A stretch of 12,534 nt of DNA from Thermoleophilaceae bacterium (GCA_013812065.1 JACCUC010000018.1:1-12534); one strand, 5' to 3'; shown: positions 6,061 to 12,534, counted from the first letter of the stretch. Program-made: numbers and translations. Notes: a model not told the origin generated them from the sequence alone.

Positions 6061-6925
6061 AAAAGAGACAACGGGTGCAAGGGCGGCTGGCACGATGTCG
6101 CTCGCAACGACGAGAATGGTTCCGAACCTACTCGGCCAAGGACCTGAACGTCAACGCGGTGCCCTATCCCGGCAAGCGCCCGTTCCCGAACGCCCTCGAC
6201 CCGAGCGACGGGAACATCGACTACGACGGTGACTTCCTGCGCTCCGGCGAGGAGCACGCCCTGTGGAAGTACACGGGCGCCGGTTCGAGGCCGACCGCCG
6301 CAGCAACGGCATCGAGGACTCTCCGCTCGGATACAGCGGCGGCACCCAGACCAGTCGCCGCGAGCAGGCGCCCGCCGTCCCGGCGTATGAGCGGTCTCTA
6401 CGACGCCCAGTGGGCGAGCCGAGCTATCCCGACTTCCTCTCGCGCGACGGCGACTCGGTCTGGAGCGATGACGAACGCGACGCCGACCGCGACGGCCTCA
6501 GCAACATCGTCGAGGATCACTTCCTCACGAAGGCGATCTGGGATCGGAACCTCGCCAAGTGCGAGCCCGCCGTCAAGCCGTGGGAAGACAACAAGGAAGG
6601 CTCCTACTACGGGGCCTTCGGCGTCCGGCCCTTCGCCGAGCCGACGATGATGGACGGCGATACCGACGGCGACGGCCTCCTCGACGCCGAGGACGACCAG
6701 GACAACGACGACGTCCCGAACTACTCGGAGGTGGGTCTCCGCTGCGACGACGGCCTGATGGTCGATCCCGACGGTGACGGTCCGCTCGAGCCCGCCCCCA
6801 GCTCGTCGGGAACGCCGAACGTGAACCCCTATAACCCGTGTGCCCCCCACGGCGGACACTGGACGGGGATCCCCGGCTTCCCGATGGCGCGGACCTGCCC
6901 GTACTACAAGCCGCTCGACGGGTAG
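6061..6925 (+). pseudogene. TSP3-repeat (Asp-rich calcium-binding) secreted protein, broken
   Basis: Remains of a protein with thrombospondin type 3-like calcium-binding motifs, spread over three frames. Frame A (6061-6115) gives KRDNGCKGGWHDVARNDENG. Frame B (about 6115-6280) gives FRTYSAKDLNVNAVPYPGKR, DPSDGNIDYDGDF and ALWKYTGA. Frame C (about 6284-6925) gives YSGGTQTSRREQAPAVPAYE, then PSYPDFLSRDGDSVWSDDER, DADRDGLSN, DGDTDGDGLLDAEDDQDNDD, DPDGDGPLE and the end ARTCPYYKPLDG. One base is missing near 6283. Around 6394-6414 the sequence YDAQW reads in frame B while its neighbours read in frame C, as if two small losses cancel. No signal peptide or start is present: the N-terminus is gone, and the first fragment begins 18 nt after the phosphatase stop. 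The longest open piece starts at GTG 6263 (220 aa) and could be miscalled as a gene. Confidence 0.75.
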
Positions 6926-7030
6926 GGGCGCGCCGGCCGCGGCCGTCCAGAGGTGGCGAGCGGACGGAGCTGAGGCCACGGCGCGCTCTCCGCTCAGCGC
7001 CTCGAGCGCCGCAGTAGGCTCTCGAAGGAC

Positions 7031-8194
7031 ATGGCGCTTCGTTTCACCACCGCCGGCGAGTCGCACGGGCCCGGGCTCGTCGCCATCCTCGAGGGCCTGC
7101 CCGCGGGCCTCGAGCTCGAGCCCGACGACATCGACCGCGACCTCGCCCGCCGCCAGCTAGGCCACGGTCGCGGCGGGCGCATGAAGATCGAGTCCGACCG
7201 CGCGATCGTCACCGCCGGGCTGCGCCACGGGCGCACGCTCGGCAGCCCGGTGGCGCTGCGGGTCGAGAACCGCGACTACTCGAACTGGGAGGAGCGGATG
7301 AACCCGTGGCCGGTCGCCGCGGAGGTCGCCGAGGTGCACCTTCCCCGCCCCGGGCACGCCGACCTCGCGGGGGTCCAGAAGTACGGCTTCACCGACGTTC
7401 GCAACGTCCTCGAGCGCGCGAGCGCGCGCGAGACAGCGGCGCGGGTGGCCTGCGGGGCACTCGCGAAGGCGTACCTGCGCCGCCTCGGGGTCGAGGTCCA
7501 GAGCCATGTGCTGAGCATCGGCGGAGTCGAGGCTCCGTCGATGAACGGCCTCGGCCCGGAAAACTTCTCCGGCGTGGACGCCTCGCCGGTGCGCTGCCTC
7601 GACGCGGGCGCGAGCGACGCCATGGTCGCGGAGATCGACCGCGCGCGCAAGGCCAACGAGTCGCTCGGCGGTGTCTACGAGGTCCGCGTCTTCGGACTCG
7701 TGCCCGGGCTCGGGTCGCACATCTCCTGGGAGGAGCGCCTCGACGGACGCCTCGCCGCCGCCGTGATGTCGATCCAGGCCATGAAGGGCGTCGGCATCGG
7801 CGACGGATTCGAGCTCGCCGCGCGCGACGGCTCGGCCGCCCACGACGAGATCTTCTGGTCGCCCGAGCGCGGCTTCTTCCGCGAGACCAACCGCGCCGGC
7901 GGGCTCGAGGGCGGCATGACCACCGGTGAGCCGCTCGTGGTCCGCGGCGCCATGAAGCCGCTCCCGACCCTGACCAAGCCGCTGCGCTCGGTCGATCTCG
8001 CGACCAAGGAGCCGGCGCAGGCGCTGCGCGAGCGCACCGACTCCTGCACGGTTCCTGCGGCCGCGGTGGTGGCCGAGGCGATGGTCGCGCTCGTGCTCGG
8101 CTCGGCCTACCGGGAGAAGCTCGGCGGCGACCACATCGACGACGCCGTCGCCGCGCTGCGCGCCTACGAGGAGCGCATCGGGTGGGTGCGGTAG
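7031..8194 (+). CDS. aroC: Chorismate synthase
   Basis: Converts EPSP to chorismate with reduced FMN; last step of the shikimate pathway. 387 aa, the normal bacterial length. Signature motifs are all present: TAGESHGPGL with H12, GHGRGGRMKIESD, SPVALRVENRDYSNW, RPGHADLAG with H109, KYGFTDVRNVLERASARETA, MSIQAMKGVGIGDGFE, and the C-terminal TNRAGGLEGGMTTGEP with PTLTKPLRSVDL. The two histidines match the known catalytic pair. ATG 7031 follows GAAGGA by 1 nt, a closely spaced ribosome-binding site. TAGGCT at 7015-7020 could be a -10 box; a preceding 105-nt gap (6926-7030) holds only a loose GCTGAG/CTCAGC repeat. It is first of a four-gene operon and overlaps aroKB by 13 nt. Confidence 0.97.
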   Translation: MALRFTTAGESHGPGLVAILEGLPAGLELEPDDIDRDLARRQLGHGRGGRMKIESDRAIVTAGLRHGRTLGSPVALRVENRDYSNWEERMNPWPVAAEVAEVHLPRPGHADLAGVQKYGFTDVRNVLERASARETAARVACGALAKAYLRRLGVEVQSHVLSIGGVEAPSMNGLGPENFSGVDASPVRCLDAGASDAMVAEIDRARKANESLGGVYEVRVFGLVPGLGSHISWEERLDGRLAAAVMSIQAMKGVGIGDGFELAARDGSAAHDEIFWSPERGFFRETNRAGGLEGGMTTGEPLVVRGAMKPLPTLTKPLRSVDLATKEPAQALRERTDSCTVPAAAVVAEAMVALVLGSAYREKLGGDHIDDAVAALRAYEERIGWVR

Positions 8195-9768
8195 GGGCGG
8201 CGGCGCCCGGCTTCGACGAGGCGGACGCCGCGGTTGTGCGGCGTGGGATCGTCCTTGTGGGCTTCATGGGCGCGGGCAAGTCGACCGCGGCGGCGCTCGC
8301 CGCCCGCGCGTTCGGAGAGCCCGAGCTCGATACCGATCGTCTGCTCGAGCAGGAGCTGGGGGAGACGATCGAGTCGTTCTTCGACCGGGAGGGCGAGGCG
8401 GCCTTCCGCGCGCGCGAGGAGGAGCTGTTGCTGGGTGTGCTCGCTCGACCGGACGCCGGGGTCGTCGCGCTCGGGGGCGGAGCGCTCGGGTCGGAGCGAG
8501 TGCGGGCGGCGCTGCGAGGGCACGTCGTCGTCTGGCTCGAGGTGGGCGCCGAGGAGGCATGGCGGCGCGTCGCCGTAGGGGAGCGACCGCTCGCGCGCGA
8601 CCGCGAGCGCTTCGAGCGCCTCCACGCCGAGCGCCGGCCGGTCTACGCGGCTGCCGCCGACGCGGTCGTTCGCACGGAGGCGCCTCCGGAGGCGGTCCTC
8701 GCCGCCCTGCCCGCCCTGGGCGCGCTCCGAGAGGAGCTTTCGCGGGCGGGGGGTCCGCTGCGGCTCGTGTGGGCGCGATCGGCCTCCGGCGACTATCCCG
8801 TCTTCGTCGGGCGGGGGGCGCTGCGTCGTGGCGTCTTCCATCCGGTGGGCGGTCGTCGCGTCGTGGTCGCCGACGAACGCGTGGCGGCGCTGCATGAGCT
8901 TTCGGGCGACTGGTCCCTCTCGGTGCCCGGCGGCGAGGCCGAGAAGACCGTGGCTCGCGCGGAGGAGGTCCTGCGGGCGATGGCGCGGGCCGGCGTAGGC
9001 CGGGACGATCTGGTCGTCGCCTTCGGCGGCGGGGTGATCGGCGACCTCGTGGGTTTCTGCGCGGCGGTGTACCAGCGCGGAGTGCGCTGCGCTCAGGTCC
9101 CTACCACGCTTGTGGCCCAGGTCGACGCGGCCTACGGTGGGAAGACCGGAGTCGACCTGCCCGAGGCCAAGAACTACGTCGGCGCCTACCACCAGCCGGC
9201 GGCGGTGCTCGTCGACCCCGACGTGCTCGCGACGCTTCCGCATGAGGAGGTCGCCGCGGGGTACGCGGAGGTCGTGAAGACCGCGCTGATCGCCGGGGGC
9301 CCGCTGTGGGACCAGGTGCGCTCGGGCGCGGACCCGGCGGCCGAGGAGGTGATCGTCGGCTGCCTGGGCACGAAGCTCGCGGTCGTCGCCGAGGATGAGC
9401 GCGACGAGGGGCGGCGTCAAGTCTTGAACCTCGGTCACACGGTCGGCCATGCGCTCGAGGCCGCGACCGGCTACCGGCGCCTGCGCCACGGCGAGGCGGT
9501 GGCGCTCGGGCTGCTGTGCGCTCTGCGCCTGTCCGGCCAGGAGGCGCTGCGCGAAGAGGTCGCCGCGCTGTTCTCCGCGCGCGGGCTGCCCGCGCGCATC
9601 GAAGGCGTGGGGGTCGACGAGGTGGTGGAGCTCGTCGCGCGCGACAAGAAGCGCCGCGGCGGGTCCGTGCCGTTCGTGCTCGTCTCGGGGGCGGGCGCGG
9701 TCTCGCCGGGCCACCCGGTCGCGAAGGAAGAGCTGCGCGCGGCGGTCGACGAGGTCGTCTGCGGATGA
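8182..9768 (+). CDS. aroKB: Bifunctional shikimate kinase / 3-dehydroquinate synthase
   Basis: One 528-aa protein carrying two pathway steps. Residues about 20-185 are shikimate kinase (shikimate + ATP to shikimate 3-phosphate): Walker A GFMGAGKS (27-34), LDTD (49-52), the substrate Arg R76 in EAAFR, GGG (98-100), and lid RPLAR (135-139). A linker (about 186-203) joins 3-dehydroquinate synthase (DAHP to 3-dehydroquinate, NAD and zinc): GGGVIGDLVGF from residue 282, PTTLVAQVDAAYGGKTGVD with K321, and probable zinc ligands E363, H419 (LGHTVGH) and H436 (RHGEAVALG). H419 and H436 are 17 apart, as in E. coli AroB. GTG 8182 is supported by GAGGAG 8 nt upstream within aroC; GTG 8236 is an alternative just before the kinase fold. 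Its stop overlaps the aroQ start in ATGA. Similar fusions are known in other bacteria such as Thermotoga. Both active sites look intact. Confidence 0.95.
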   Translation: MGAVGAAAPGFDEADAAVVRRGIVLVGFMGAGKSTAAALAARAFGEPELDTDRLLEQELGETIESFFDREGEAAFRAREEELLLGVLARPDAGVVALGGGALGSERVRAALRGHVVVWLEVGAEEAWRRVAVGERPLARDRERFERLHAERRPVYAAAADAVVRTEAPPEAVLAALPALGALREELSRAGGPLRLVWARSASGDYPVFVGRGALRRGVFHPVGGRRVVVADERVAALHELSGDWSLSVPGGEAEKTVARAEEVLRAMARAGVGRDDLVVAFGGGVIGDLVGFCAAVYQRGVRCAQVPTTLVAQVDAAYGGKTGVDLPEAKNYVGAYHQPAAVLVDPDVLATLPHEEVAAGYAEVVKTALIAGGPLWDQVRSGADPAAEEVIVGCLGTKLAVVAEDERDEGRRQVLNLGHTVGHALEAATGYRRLRHGEAVALGLLCALRLSGQEALREEVAALFSARGLPARIEGVGVDEVVELVARDKKRRGGSVPFVLVSGAGAVSPGHPVAKEELRAAVDEVVCG

Positions 9769-10214
9769 GGAACCGCGTCGCCGTCCTCCACGGCGTGAAC
9801 CTCGACATGCTCGGGCGCCGCGACCCCGGTCACTACGGGAGCCTCAGCCTGTCCGAGCTCGAGGTCCAGGTCCATCGCTTCGCCCGCGAGCTCGGGCTCG
9901 AGCCGAGGTTCTTCCAGACCAACCACGAGGGAGAGTTCTGCTCGGAGCTCCACGCCGTCGCCGACTACGCCGACGCGCTGCTGCTCAACCCGGGCGCGTG
10001 GACGCACTACTCATGGGCGATCCGCGACGCGCTCGAGGTGAGCGGACTTCCGGCCGTCGAGGTCCACCTCTCCGCCGTCGACGAGCGCGAGGAGTGGCGA
10101 CGCGTCTCGGTCATTCGTGAGCTGTGCCTCGCCACCGTTCAGGGCAAGGGCGTCGAGGGCTACCGCGATGCGCTCGGGCTCGCCCACGAGCACCTGGCGA
10201 AGGCGGCGCGGTGA
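9765..10214 (+). CDS. aroQ: Type II 3-dehydroquinate dehydratase
   Basis: Dehydrates 3-dehydroquinate to 3-dehydroshikimate by the type II, dodecameric-enzyme mechanism. 149 aa, normal length. Residues align one for one with the Mycobacterium tuberculosis active site as I recall it: N12, R19, Y24 (DPGHYG), N75 and H81 (NPGAWTH), D88, H101 (EVHLS) and R112. Around these the protein is divergent from the common pattern: FQTNHEGEFCSELH for the usual QSNHEGELID, AWTHYSWAIRDAL for AYTHTSVAIRDAL, and SAVDEREEWRR for SNIHAREEFR. The ATG at 9765 overlaps the aroKB stop (ATGA), which fixes the start; longer upstream open sequence belongs to aroKB in another frame. Its stop overlaps the next start in GTGA. 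Activity is likely because every catalytic residue is retained. Confidence 0.94.
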   Translation: MRNRVAVLHGVNLDMLGRRDPGHYGSLSLSELEVQVHRFARELGLEPRFFQTNHEGEFCSELHAVADYADALLLNPGAWTHYSWAIRDALEVSGLPAVEVHLSAVDEREEWRRVSVIRELCLATVQGKGVEGYRDALGLAHEHLAKAAR

Positions 10215-11302
10215 GCGGTGCGGACGGCGCCTCCGCGCCGAGCCGCGCCGATCGACTCGCGCAGCGGCTCCCCGAGCGCGAGCTCGACGCCCTGCTCGTC
10301 TCAGATCTCGTCAACCTGCGCTACCTGACCGGCTTCACCGGGACGAACGGACTCGCCCTCGTCGGCGCCGACGGCGAGCGGACCTTCCTGACCGACTTCC
10401 GCTACCTCGACCAGGCCGAGGCCCAGGTCCCGGCCGAGTTCGCGCAGATCAGGGGCAAGGAGAGCCTGCTCGAGGACGTGGCACCCCGTCTGGCCGGGCG
10501 CGTCGGCTTCGACGACGAGCACCTGACCGTCAAGGCCCACGAGCAGCTCGGCGCGGCCGTCGGCGAGGGCGTCGCGCTGGTCGCCGCGGGCGGGCTCGTG
10601 GAAGAGCTGCGCGCGGTCAAGGAGCCGAGCGAGATCGAGCGCATCGCTCGAGCGGCGACGATCGTCGACGAGGCGCTCGGGGCGCTCGCGGAGGCGGGGC
10701 TGGCCGGGCGGACCGAGCGGGCTGTCGCACTCTCGCTCGAGCGCGACCTGTGCGAGCGCGGGGCCGAGCGGGAGTCCTTTCCGATCATCGTCGCCGGCGG
10801 AGCCCACGGCGCGCTCCCGCACGCGAGCCCGCGCGACGAGCCGATCCCCTCGGGCTCGCTCGTGATCGTCGACCTCGGCGCCATCGTCGAGGGCTACTGC
10901 TCGGACTGCACGCGGACCTTTGCCACCGGCGCGCTCGACGGCGAGGCGGCGGAGGTCTACGCGCTCGTGCTCGCCGCGCAGGAGCGAGCGCTCCAGGCCG
11001 TACGCGCGGGGGCGGGCGTGGTCGAGGTCGACGCCGTCGCGCGCGAGGCGATAGCCGACGGCGGCCACGGTGAGCGCTTCGGGCACGGGCTCGGCCACGG
11101 GGTCGGGCTCGAGGTCCACGAGCGCCCGCGGCTCTCGCCGCGCGGGGAGGGGACGCTAGCGGCCGGCAACGTGGTGACGGTCGAGCCGGGGGTGTACATG
11201 AGCGGGGCGTTCGGGGTGCGGATCGAGGACCTCGTGGTGGTGGGAGAGGAAGGGCCGGAGGTGTTGAGCGGCTTCCCGAAGGCGCTCGTGACGGTCGCGT
11301 AG
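10211..11302 (+). CDS. M24-family Xaa-Pro peptidase (aminopeptidase P / prolidase-like)
   Basis: Predicted cytoplasmic dimetal peptidase that removes or splits residues next to proline. 363 aa from GTG 10211, the usual size of the short bacterial (YqhT-like) form. The N-terminal creatinase-like domain shows LRYLTGFTGTNG and FLTDFRY; the C-terminal pita-bread domain carries five metal ligands: D221 (IVDLGA), D232 (SDCTRTFATG), H296 (FGHGLGHGVGLEVHE), E325 (VTVEPGVY) and E339 (GVRIEDLV). The start overlaps the aroQ stop by 4 nt (GTGA), so translation is probably coupled. Placement of such a peptidase after aroQ is a familiar actinobacterial order, where elongation factor P often follows. Here efp is absent and a toxin-antitoxin pair comes instead. 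Prolidase versus aminopeptidase P cannot be settled from sequence alone. Confidence 0.92.
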   Translation: MSGADGASAPSRADRLAQRLPERELDALLVSDLVNLRYLTGFTGTNGLALVGADGERTFLTDFRYLDQAEAQVPAEFAQIRGKESLLEDVAPRLAGRVGFDDEHLTVKAHEQLGAAVGEGVALVAAGGLVEELRAVKEPSEIERIARAATIVDEALGALAEAGLAGRTERAVALSLERDLCERGAERESFPIIVAGGAHGALPHASPRDEPIPSGSLVIVDLGAIVEGYCSDCTRTFATGALDGEAAEVYALVLAAQERALQAVRAGAGVVEVDAVAREAIADGGHGERFGHGLGHGVGLEVHERPRLSPRGEGTLAAGNVVTVEPGVYMSGAFGVRIEDLVVVGEEGPEVLSGFPKALVTVA

Positions 11303-11315
11303 GCGGAGCCTACGC
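11297..11315. terminator. Hairpin carrying both convergent stop codons
   Basis: GCGTAGGC-GGA-GCCTACGC is a perfect 8-bp stem with a 3-nt loop. The left arm contains the TAG of the peptidase gene (11300-11302) and the right arm contains the complement of the vapC TAG (11310-11312). Placed between convergent genes, it could end transcription from both sides. No T-tract is present on either strand. Confidence 0.5.
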
Positions 11316-11729
11316 CTCGGCCTCCGCGAGCCAGTTCTCCACGCGCAGGCCGTGCACGCGAGCGAAGTCGCGCGTGTTCCCGGTGACGAGGGTCAGATCG
11401 CGCGCCAGCGCGATCGACGCGATGCGGAGGTCGGGCTCGTCGAGGCGTCGGCCCTCTCGTGCGAGCCGAGCCCTCAAGGTTCCGTACACGTTCGCGGCGG
11501 GCTCGTCGAAGGCGAGGATCGTCTGTGCGGAGCGAAGCAGCTCGCGAACCCGCTCGGCGAGAGCTGGGCTTCTCCGCCTCGAGGCCCCGTAGACGAGCTC
11601 ACCGACCGTGATCGCGGTGGTGAACTGATCGGCCGGCGAGAGCCGGGCCAGCCGCCGGATCAAGCCCAGCGGCGGGTCTCCGCGCAGCGTCGCGCTCAGC
11701 ACGTCGGTGTCGAAGCAGTACGGGCTCAC
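11310..11729 (-). CDS. vapC: VapC-type PIN-domain ribonuclease toxin
   Basis: 139-aa PIN-domain protein, probably an RNase toxin of a type II toxin-antitoxin pair. Acidic active-site residues are in place: D7 (FDTDVLSA), E44 (TVGELVYGA), D100 (EPDLRIASIAL) and, near the end, N118 and D121 in LVTGNTRDF. Length is typical of VapC. The GTG start at 11729 overlaps the antitoxin stop in GTGA, so the pair is translationally coupled. It reads convergently towards the Xaa-Pro peptidase gene. All catalytic residues are retained, so it is likely active; the RNA target cannot be predicted. Confidence 0.92.
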   Translation of the reverse strand: MSPYCFDTDVLSATLRGDPPLGLIRRLARLSPADQFTTAITVGELVYGASRRRSPALAERVRELLRSAQTILAFDEPAANVYGTLRARLAREGRRLDEPDLRIASIALARDLTLVTGNTRDFARVHGLRVENWLAEAEA

Positions 11730-12028
11730 TCGAGCGACGGAGCGTCGCGATCGGCGCTGCGCCTGCGGTCGGCATAGATTTCCTCGACCACCTTCTCGAG
11801 CTCATCCCACTCCGCCAGACCGCCCGTGACCGCCGCAAGCCCGATCGGCGCCGGGGGCGCGGGCCCGGTGAGCTCGCCGGTGGGCGGCACGAGCACGACC
11901 GCCGGTCGCCCACGGCGGGAGATGACCAGCCGCTCTCCGTCGGCGACCCGGTCCAGCAGCTGCGAGAAGTGACGCTTGGCTTCGGCGACTCCGATCGAGG
12001 GTGTGACGTTCTGCTGTCTCGAAGTCAT
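11726..12028 (-). CDS. Phd/YefM-family antitoxin
   Basis: 100-aa partner of the PIN toxin. The N-terminal Phd/YefM DNA-binding fold is clear: IGVAEAKRHFSQLLDRVADG followed by ERLVISRRGRPAVVLVP. A flexible Pro/Gly-rich linker and an acidic C-terminal helix (EWDELEKVVEEIYADRR) follow; this tail would wrap the toxin. Antitoxins of this family normally repress their own operon, and a palindrome lies upstream. ATG 12028 is chosen; GTG 12031 is directly in front and in frame. No ribosome-binding site is visible, so a leaderless message is possible. PIN toxins are commonly paired with Phd/YefM as well as AbrB-type antitoxins. Confidence 0.9.
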   Translation of the reverse strand: MTSRQQNVTPSIGVAEAKRHFSQLLDRVADGERLVISRRGRPAVVLVPPTGELTGPAPPAPIGLAAVTGGLAEWDELEKVVEEIYADRRRSADRDAPSLE

Positions 12029-12054
12029 CACGCTAATATTATGTCATACTGACA
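12029..12054 (-). promoter_or_regulatory. Toxin-antitoxin promoter and likely operator
   Basis: A conspicuously AT-rich island in a GC-rich window. On the minus strand TGTCA-GTA-TGACA (12054-12042) is a perfect 5-bp inverted repeat. It runs directly into CATAATATTA, which holds a good -10 candidate (TAATAT, 12041-12036). Transcription would start within a few bases of the ATG at 12028. The palindrome overlaps the core promoter, as expected for antitoxin self-repression. No good -35 was found. Confidence 0.55.
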
Positions 12055-12109
12055 GATGTGTGGACGCAGGCGACGGCCAGCTCCACGGTCCTCTCCGTCC
12101 GGGTCGAGT

Positions 12110-12125
12110 GCGAACATGTGTTCGC
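12110..12125. promoter_or_regulatory. LexA/SOS box
   Basis: GCGAAC-ATGT-GTTCGC forms perfect 6-bp arms around 4 nt. It contains the actinobacterial LexA core CGAAC-N4-GTTCG and fits the Gram-positive consensus CGAACRNRYGTTY. It ends 1 nt before the ATG of the ImuB-like gene. It lies about 80 nt from the antitoxin start on the other strand. The match and the gene type reinforce each other; binding is not shown. Confidence 0.8.
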
Positions 12126-12126
12126 C

Positions 12127-12534
12127 ATGGTCGTCTGCGTCCTCGTCCCCCGCTTCTCTCTGCTGGCCGCGGTCGAGGAGGTGGGCGAGGGAGCGGCGAT
12201 CCTCTCGTCGCCCGTCGCGCTCGGGCCGCTGCCCGGCGGGGTGCAGGCGGTGGGAGAGGCCTCGCCGGCGGCGGAGGCGTTTGGGGTCACGGCAGGGATG
12301 CGGATGGGGGAGGCGCTCGCGCGCTGTCCCGAGCTTCGGCTCCTACCGACCGACCCGGAGGCCGTGCGGGCTAGGTGGAGCGGCGTGCTCGATCGCCTCG
12401 AGCGCATCGGTGCGGCGCCGGAGTCAGACCGGGCGGGGGAGGCGTACTTCGACGCCGACGGCCTGCGCGGCATCCACGGCGGCCATCTCGAGGGCGTGCT
12501 CGCGGCGACCCGTCGCGCGCTCGGGCGCCGGATC
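12127..12534 (+). CDS. ImuB-like Y-family DNA polymerase homologue, 3'-partial
   Basis: 136 codons are visible; the gene runs off the window. The start resembles the Y-family polymerase palm/fingers: VVCVLVPRFSLLAAVEE, then QAVGEASPAAEAFGVTAG with MRMGEALARCPELRLLP, and GEAYFDADGLRGIHGG. In true DinB/Pol IV the first strand carries a catalytic Asp and the later motif reads like SIDEAFLD. Here the first is VPRF and the second AYFDADGL, the pattern of ImuB, an inactive polymerase-like subunit that works with ImuA/ImuA' and DnaE2 in SOS mutagenesis. ATG 12127 is chosen because the domain begins at once. GTG 12058 and GTG 12118 are also in frame; 12118 lies inside the LexA box. It is divergent from the toxin-antitoxin operon. 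Whether imuA or dnaE2 lies nearby cannot be seen. Confidence 0.8.
   Translation, partial: MVVCVLVPRFSLLAAVEEVGEGAAILSSPVALGPLPGGVQAVGEASPAAEAFGVTAGMRMGEALARCPELRLLPTDPEAVRARWSGVLDRLERIGAAPESDRAGEAYFDADGLRGIHGGHLEGVLAATRRALGRRI

Noticed and set aside
6263..6925. A 220-aa intact hypothetical gene
   Set aside because: Homologous-looking sequence continues upstream in two other frames, so this is the 3' part of a broken gene, not a complete one.
6969..6997. GCTGAG/CTCAGC repeat before aroC as a terminator
   Set aside because: Six-base arms with an 18-nt loop and no T-tract are too weak to call.
8164..9714. A 516-codon open frame on the minus strand opposite aroKB
   Set aside because: Composition is His/Arg/Ala-rich with no recognisable motif, typical of the complement of a GC-rich gene with all the codon bias on the other strand.
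1..12534. CRISPR arrays, tRNA or rRNA genes, insertion-sequence ends, phage genes
   Set aside because: No regularly spaced repeats, cloverleaf-like sequence, transposase motif or terminal inverted repeats were seen by eye on either strand.

Overview
Organism. The DNA is very GC-rich, uses GTG and TTG starts, and packs biosynthetic genes with 4-nt start/stop overlaps. The mltG-aroE and aroC-aroKB-aroQ-Xaa-Pro peptidase blocks, a short FHA-HTH regulator, a thrombospondin-type-3 (TSP3) calcium-binding protein and an ImuB-like protein suggest a high-GC actinobacterium, most likely of the Thermoleophilia/Solirubrobacterales type. That placement is inference from gene content recalled from memory, not from a search. 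Layout. (1) 1-2001: the 3' part of mltG (terminates nascent peptidoglycan strands) and aroE (shikimate dehydrogenase). (2) 2002-7030: a decayed accessory region. It holds the C-terminal half of one roadblock/LC7 protein, an intact FHA-HTH regulator on the minus strand, a secreted two-domain protein whose 5' end is frameshifted, a strong hairpin terminator, the N-terminal 26 codons of another roadblock protein, an orphan coiled-coil segment, a broken type IV pilus platform gene (pilC), an intact membrane-anchored SpoIIE-type phosphatase, and a broken TSP3-repeat protein. (3) 7031-11302: an intact tightly overlapping operon aroC, aroKB (fusion), aroQ and an M24 Xaa-Pro peptidase. (4) 11310-12028: a minus-strand toxin-antitoxin pair (PIN toxin, Phd/YefM antitoxin) with a palindrome in its AT-rich promoter. 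(5) 12110-12534: a LexA/SOS-like box against the start of an ImuB-like Y-family polymerase gene that runs off the window. How the parts fit. Five consecutive steps from DAHP to chorismate, other than the EPSP synthase step, are covered: AroB, AroQ, AroE, AroK and AroC. aroE lies 5 kb from the rest, and the space between is occupied by remnants of what looks like a former type IV pilus/roadblock locus. The flanking core genes are free of indels while the middle is full of them, so the damage looks like real decay rather than poor sequence. Two roadblock remnants share an upstream element (NNAA-N15-CCGATAG, then ATG 8 nt on) resembling a FliA/WhiG-type promoter; this and the SOS box are the best regulatory leads. 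I found no tRNA, rRNA, CRISPR array or insertion sequence. I see no wholly new system; the most unusual content is the fossil locus and its shared promoter-like element.
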